Assembly: GCA_021736785.1 (NCBI GenBank)
Contig: JAIPFF010000021.1
Span: forward strand, 21,742-85,741
Length of the DNA stretch: 64,000 nt
Reading direction: 5' to 3'
DNA from: Thiohalocapsa sp.
GTDB taxonomy: Bacteria > Pseudomonadota > Gammaproteobacteria > Chromatiales > Chromatiaceae
The notes under the pieces were generated by a model. That model saw nothing but the letters and a program-made list of their open reading frames with translations, did not search any database and had not been told where the DNA came from. Every line of letters begins with the position of its first letter. Within the stretch, counting starts at the first letter, position 1. Positions 57,478-64,000 of this stretch are shown piece after piece. Position numbers and translations under genes: made by a program.

Positions 57478-58545
57478 CTAGCCGGACCAGTGCATCAGCT
57501 CTCGCAGCAGCGAGGTTGCGTAGCTGCCGGCGGGCAGCGCGAAATGCAGCAGCACTTCGCCGTCGCAGGGCCGCTCCAGCGACATTGCTTCGGCATCGAG
57601 GCGCATCGGGCGGCGCTCCTGGGCCATGCCGCTGTCCGCGAGGCCGGTTGTCCAGTGGCGAAAGGCCGATGCGACACCGGCTTCGATATCGGCCACCTCG
57701 CCGGCGGTCGGCAGCGGGCCGGCGCCGTAGAGCGGCGCGGTCGGCTGCAAATCGCCGCTCGCGATGCGCGCCGACAGCGCATCATCCAGCGTCTCGGCGA
57801 GAAAATGGGAGTGGCTCCCGCGCAGCTGAAGCCGCTCGCCGGAGAGTCCGCCACGCCAATCGCCCCGCTCCACGCGCAGTGCCAGCACTTCGTTGAACAG
57901 TTGCGAGCGCGCGGCAGACAACCAAAGGCCCTTCAAATGGCGGCTAGCCCGCGGCGGCGCCTCGGCGCCGTGTCGAAATAACGCATCGGCGTTGTGCAGG
58001 TTGGACTCGTCGCGGCCGAAACGCTGCGGTCCGAAATAATTGGGCACGCCCTGCTCGCCCATGAGTCCGACACGCTCGCACATGGCGTCGAAGTCGCCGA
58101 CCACGTCTCGCAGCCGCAGCACGAAGCGGTTTCCCGCCAGCGCCCCCCGGCGCAGCTTGCGCCGGTGGCGGTGATGCTCCAGGACCTCGATGCCGTCGGC
58201 CTCGAGGTCGGACCAACCGGGCTCGGCGCGCGGGCCCATATGCACCGAGAACCACTGAGTGGCGACCGCGTGGCGGTCCTTGAGACCCGCGTAGCCGACC
58301 GCCTTTTGCGGGACGCCGGCCACATGCGCGATACGCCGCGCCACCCAGTCGGTGTTGGCCGCGGTCTTGCGGATGCGCAGCAGACAGTGCTCGCCTTCGC
58401 CGTCAGGACCGAACGCCAGTTCTTCGTCGACGACGAAATCCTCGGGGCGCGCACGCAAGATGCCGGTTGCGACCGGCGCGCCGAATACCCGCGGCAATTC
58501 ATCAAAGGAGCGCCAGTGCGGCTTCGCGGCCTCGGCGGCACTCAT
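57478..58545 (-). CDS. truD: tRNA pseudouridine synthase D
   Basis: The 355-residue enzyme makes pseudouridine 13 in tRNA-Glu. Catalytic region is [20 protein letters not shown] (catalytic Asp). Other blocks: [25 protein letters not shown] and [14 protein letters not shown]. The start overlaps the ispF stop (ATGA). Last of the pyrG-eno-ftsB-ispD-ispF-truD run. Confidence 0.96.
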   Translation of the reverse strand: MSAAEAAKPHWRSFDELPRVFGAPVATGILRARPEDFVVDEELAFGPDGEGEHCLLRIRKTAANTDWVARRIAHVAGVPQKAVGYAGLKDRHAVATQWFSVHMGPRAEPGWSDLEADGIEVLEHHRHRRKLRRGALAGNRFVLRLRDVVGDFDAMCERVGLMGEQGVPNYFGPQRFGRDESNLHNADALFRHGAEAPPRASRHLKGLWLSAARSQLFNEVLALRVERGDWRGGLSGERLQLRGSHSHFLAETLDDALSARIASGDLQPTAPLYGAGPLPTAGEVADIEAGVASAFRHWTTGLADSGMAQERRPMRLDAEAMSLERPCDGEVLLHFALPAGSYATSLLRELMHWSG

Positions 58546-59012
58546 TGGTCCAGCAGCACGACGGCGAAGGCCGCGATGCCCTCGCCGCGGCCGGTGAAGC
58601 CCATGCGCTCGGTGGTCGTCGCCTTTACGTTCACGCGCTCCGGCGGGCAACGCAGGTCGCCGGCCAGCAGCGCGCGCATCGGCGCCATGTGCGGAGCCAA
58701 TTTCGGCGCCTGGGCGGCGATGGTCAGGTCGGCGTTGTGCACACCGAGGCCACGCTCTTGGAGCGCATCCATGACGCGACGCAACAGGATGCGGCTGTCG
58801 ATACCTTCGTAAGCGGCATCGGTGTCCGGAAAATGATGTCCGATGTCGCCGAGCCCGGCGGCACCGAGCAGTGCATCGCAGAGGGCGTGTATGACGACGT
58901 CACCGTCCGAATGGGCCGCAAGGCCCCGGTCATAGTCGATCTCGATGCCGCCGAGCACGAGCGGGCGTCCGGCAGCGAAGCGATGGGCGTCGATGCCCTG
59001 TCCAATCAACAT
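58542..59012 (-). CDS. ispF: 2-C-methyl-D-erythritol 2,4-cyclodiphosphate synthase
   Basis: The 156-residue enzyme cyclises CDP-ME-2-phosphate in the MEP isoprenoid pathway. Metal site: GQGIDAHRF and [19 protein letters not shown]; the conserved [13 protein letters not shown] and [19 protein letters not shown] are intact. It overlaps ispD by 7 nt and truD by 4 nt. Confidence 0.97.
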   Translation of the reverse strand: MLIGQGIDAHRFAAGRPLVLGGIEIDYDRGLAAHSDGDVVIHALCDALLGAAGLGDIGHHFPDTDAAYEGIDSRILLRRVMDALQERGLGVHNADLTIAAQAPKLAPHMAPMRALLAGDLRCPPERVNVKATTTERMGFTGRGEGIAAFAVVLLDQ

Positions 59013-59716
59013 ATTCGGCCCTGCTGTTGCAGAAAGAAATGGGCCAGCGCCAAATCGTCGGGGCGGGTGATTTTGATGTTGTCCGCCCTGCCCTCGACCA
59101 AGCGCGGGTTGAGGCCGAGCAGTTCCACGGCGCTCGCATCGTCGGTGACGATCATTCGGCTCGCCTCGGCCTCGGCCAATGCACGCCGCAGCAAACCTAG
59201 CTTGAAGGCCTGTGGCGTGTAAGCACGCCAGAGGCGCTCGCGCGGCACGGTGTGCTCGATCAGATCGTCGGCCGTCGCCTGCTTGACGGTGTCGTGAACC
59301 GGCACTGCCAGCAACGCACCGACCTCCTCGGACGCAAGCACATCGAGCAGCAGATCGAGATCTTCCGGCCGCAGGCACGGGCGCGCGGCATCGTGCACCA
59401 GCACCCAGTCGTCGTCGTCGGCCTCGCGGGCCAGGGTCTCGAGGGCGTTGGCAACCGAGTGACAGCGCTCGCGACCGCCGACGGCCCGGCGAACGCGCGG
59501 ATGGTCCGCATACAGGCTGTCGGCCCAATAGCCGTCTTCCGGGCTCAACGCAACCACACAGCCGCTGATGGCGGGGTGCTCCGCGAACAGTCCCAGCACA
59601 TGATCGATCACCATGGCACCGGCCAGCGGCAAATACTGCTTGGGCACCGCCGCGCCGAAGCGCTTGCCGGCACCGGCAGCCGGTATCAACACCCAGTGCC
59701 GCGCCGTCGGGCTCAT
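59006..59716 (-). CDS. ispD: 2-C-methyl-D-erythritol 4-phosphate cytidylyltransferase
   Basis: The 236-residue enzyme couples MEP to CTP. The nucleotide-binding loop reads [30 protein letters not shown] and [16 protein letters not shown] are typical. I start at 59716 ([15 protein letters not shown]); an ATG six codons upstream is possible. It lies between ftsB and ispF. Confidence 0.96.
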   Translation of the reverse strand: MSPTARHWVLIPAAGAGKRFGAAVPKQYLPLAGAMVIDHVLGLFAEHPAISGCVVALSPEDGYWADSLYADHPRVRRAVGGRERCHSVANALETLAREADDDDWVLVHDAARPCLRPEDLDLLLDVLASEEVGALLAVPVHDTVKQATADDLIEHTVPRERLWRAYTPQAFKLGLLRRALAEAEASRMIVTDDASAVELLGLNPRLVEGRADNIKITRPDDLALAHFFLQQQGRIC

Positions 59717-59819
59717 GCGCCGAGCGGCGCGCACGCCGCGTGTGAATCGCCGCCCCCCGAAAACGCCGCGCCGGGCACGCGGAATTGCCCTCGCCGGCGT
59801 GCTTGGGTCGCTATTACCG

Positions 59820-60113
59820 TCATTGGCGAGCCTGCTTTGCGTCCTTTTCGATCACCTGCAAAAAGACTTCGCCGCGCTGGATCATGCCGAGCTCGCTGCG
59901 GGCCCGATCCTCGATCGCCGCGAGACCGGTCTTGAGATCCTGCACCTCGGCGGCGAGGGCCCGGTTGCGCGTCTGCAGCCGCTCCAGCTCTTCGCGCTGC
60001 TCCGCGATCTGCGTGCGCAGCGCGTGCAGTTCGGCCAGACTGCCGTCACCGACCCAAAGCCGGTATTGCAGCAGTGCCACCACGACCAGAAGCGACGGTA
60101 TCAGCCAGCGCAT
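59820..60113 (-). CDS. ftsB: Cell division protein FtsB
   Basis: The 97-residue bitopic protein has one N-terminal membrane helix (LIPSLLVVVALLQYRLWVG) and a leucine-rich periplasmic coiled coil (LRTQIAEQREELERLQTRNRALAAEVQDLKTG). It binds FtsL and FtsQ in the divisome. Position between eno and ispD is standard. Confidence 0.96.
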   Translation of the reverse strand: MRWLIPSLLVVVALLQYRLWVGDGSLAELHALRTQIAEQREELERLQTRNRALAAEVQDLKTGLAAIEDRARSELGMIQRGEVFLQVIEKDAKQARQ

Positions 60114-60137
60114 GCTCGAATGCTCATCCAGGCGAGC

Positions 60138-60169
60138 GGAAGTCGATCCGCCGCGGCGGATCGACTTCC
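60138..60169 (-). other. 32-bp perfect palindrome between eno and ftsB
   Basis: Each 16-base arm (GGAAGTCGATCCGCCG and its exact complement) meets without a spacer. It starts two bases after the eno stop codon. On the minus strand it would form a very stable hairpin, but no T-tract follows, so it may be a 3' stabiliser, attenuator or protein site rather than a simple terminator. Confidence 0.85.
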
Positions 60170-60170
60170 A

Positions 60171-63479
<3,309 letters not shown>

Positions 63480-63557
63480 TTATGACGACATTCCGGCCGC
63501 AGTCGGCGTGTTTGTCCTGGAGAAAACGCCAGAAGACTTCTTGGGAGCGTCAGAAAC

Positions 63558-63950
63558 ATGCAAAAGTTTGCCAAAATCGTCGGCATCGCCGCTATTGCGG
63601 GCGCGGCCTCTTTCTCGATGAGCTCGGCTCAGGCTTGGTGGGGCCCGGGCTGGGGCGGCCCCGGTTACGGAGCAGGAGACGGCATCGGCGACATGTTCGG
63701 CGACATGTTCGGCGACGGCTACGGCGACTTCAACATGAGCATGTCCGGCGGCGGGCGCGGCTGGGGCCGCGGGCGCGGCTACGGGCGCGGATACGGTTAC
63801 GGCTATGGCCACCCGGGCTACGGCTATGGCTACCCGTCCTACGGCGGCGGTTATCCGGGTTACGGCTGGGGCGCCCCTTACGGCGCGCCCTACGCGGCTC
63901 CCTACGCCGCTCCCGCGGCTCCTGCTGCGCCGGCCACAGAAGCAAAGTAA
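63558..63950 (+). CDS. Sulfur globule protein family
   Basis: The 130-residue protein has a Sec signal peptide (residues 1-26, cleaved after SSAQA). The mature part is almost entirely Gly, Tyr, Trp and Pro repeats ([34 protein letters not shown]) with the segment [25 protein letters not shown] and an Ala/Pro tail. This composition and the WWGPGWG start match the envelope proteins of intracellular sulfur globules in Chromatiaceae (Sgp). It coats periplasmic sulfur deposits. No Cys is present in the mature protein. It is monocistronic with its own promoter and terminator. Confidence 0.88.
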   Translation: MQKFAKIVGIAAIAGAASFSMSSAQAWWGPGWGGPGYGAGDGIGDMFGDMFGDGYGDFNMSMSGGGRGWGRGRGYGRGYGYGYGHPGYGYGYPSYGGGYPGYGWGAPYGAPYAAPYAAPAAPAAPATEAK

Positions 63951-63973
63951 GCGTCGACAGACGTTTTGCCGGG

Positions 63974-64000
63974 AAAGCCGCGCCTCTTGGCGCGGCTTTT
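63974..64000 (+). terminator. Intrinsic terminator of the sulfur globule gene
   Basis: AAGCCGCGCC and GGCGCGGCTT form a perfect 10-bp stem with loop TCTT, followed by T residues up to the window edge. It starts 24 nt after the stop codon. Confidence 0.93.

Overview
The window is a GC-rich (roughly two-thirds G+C by eye) chromosomal segment of a gammaproteobacterium. Three features point to a sulfur-oxidising member of the Chromatiales (purple-sulfur-bacterium type): a glycine/tyrosine-rich secreted protein of the sulfur globule family at the right edge, a HynS-Isp1-Isp2-HynL [NiFe] hydrogenase operon of the Thiocapsa/Allochromatium type, and a divergent DsrC-family protein. No photosynthesis gene lies in the window, so phototrophy is an inference. 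I see no phage, insertion sequence, integron or CRISPR array; this is mostly core chromosome with lineage-specific genes between conserved operons.

Layout. 1-2.9 kb: a sensor kinase cut by the left edge (THI5-like binding domain, membrane segment, PAS domains, kinase, receiver). 2.97-3.06 kb: tRNA-Ser(CGA). 3.3-9.8 kb, minus strand: sbcB, then rplS-trmD-rimM-rpsP ending in a clear terminator, and upstream of it an alpha-E / circularly permuted ATP-grasp pair. 9.8-11.5 kb: a gene-poor stretch with a 34-codon membrane peptide and the AT-rich hydrogenase control region with an FNR-like box. 11.5-16.9 kb: hynS-isp1-isp2-hynL plus a small Cys-containing protein. 17-22 kb: phosphodiesterase/nuclease-family lipoprotein, an internally deleted diguanylate cyclase, FieF, cytochrome b561 and a methyltransferase. 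22.1-25.0 kb: ppc. 25.4-31.7 kb: DUF1451 zinc-ribbon protein, tandem glycine riboswitch and gcvT-gcvH-gcvPA-tpx-gcvPB. 32-34.5 kb: dgkA and moaB-moeA-moaD. 34.7-44.2 kb: CheW-like protein, DsrC-like protein, metallopeptidase, exonuclease, cNMP/CBS/DUF294 protein, P450, a PDZ-less HtrA-like lipoprotein and PBP4. 44.4-50.2 kb: biotin operon bioB-F-H-C-D with comF divergent. 51.8-57.3 kb: GTP-type PEP carboxykinase, rfbD, ssb and a YajR-type MFS protein. 57.5-63.3 kb: pyrG-eno-ftsB-ispD-ispF-truD on the minus strand. 63.4-64 kb: sulfur globule protein with a near-consensus promoter and intrinsic terminator.

The genes outline a metabolism with H2 turnover coupled to the quinone pool, sulfur storage, PEP/oxaloacetate interconversion in both directions (Ppc and PckG), glycine-sensing control of glycine cleavage, and molybdopterin and biotin synthesis. 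The least explained items are the small proteins next to the hydrogenase operon, the cysteine-less DsrC relative, the truncated GGDEF protein, the P450 without the usual I-helix motif, and the hairpin-rich leader in front of pckG.
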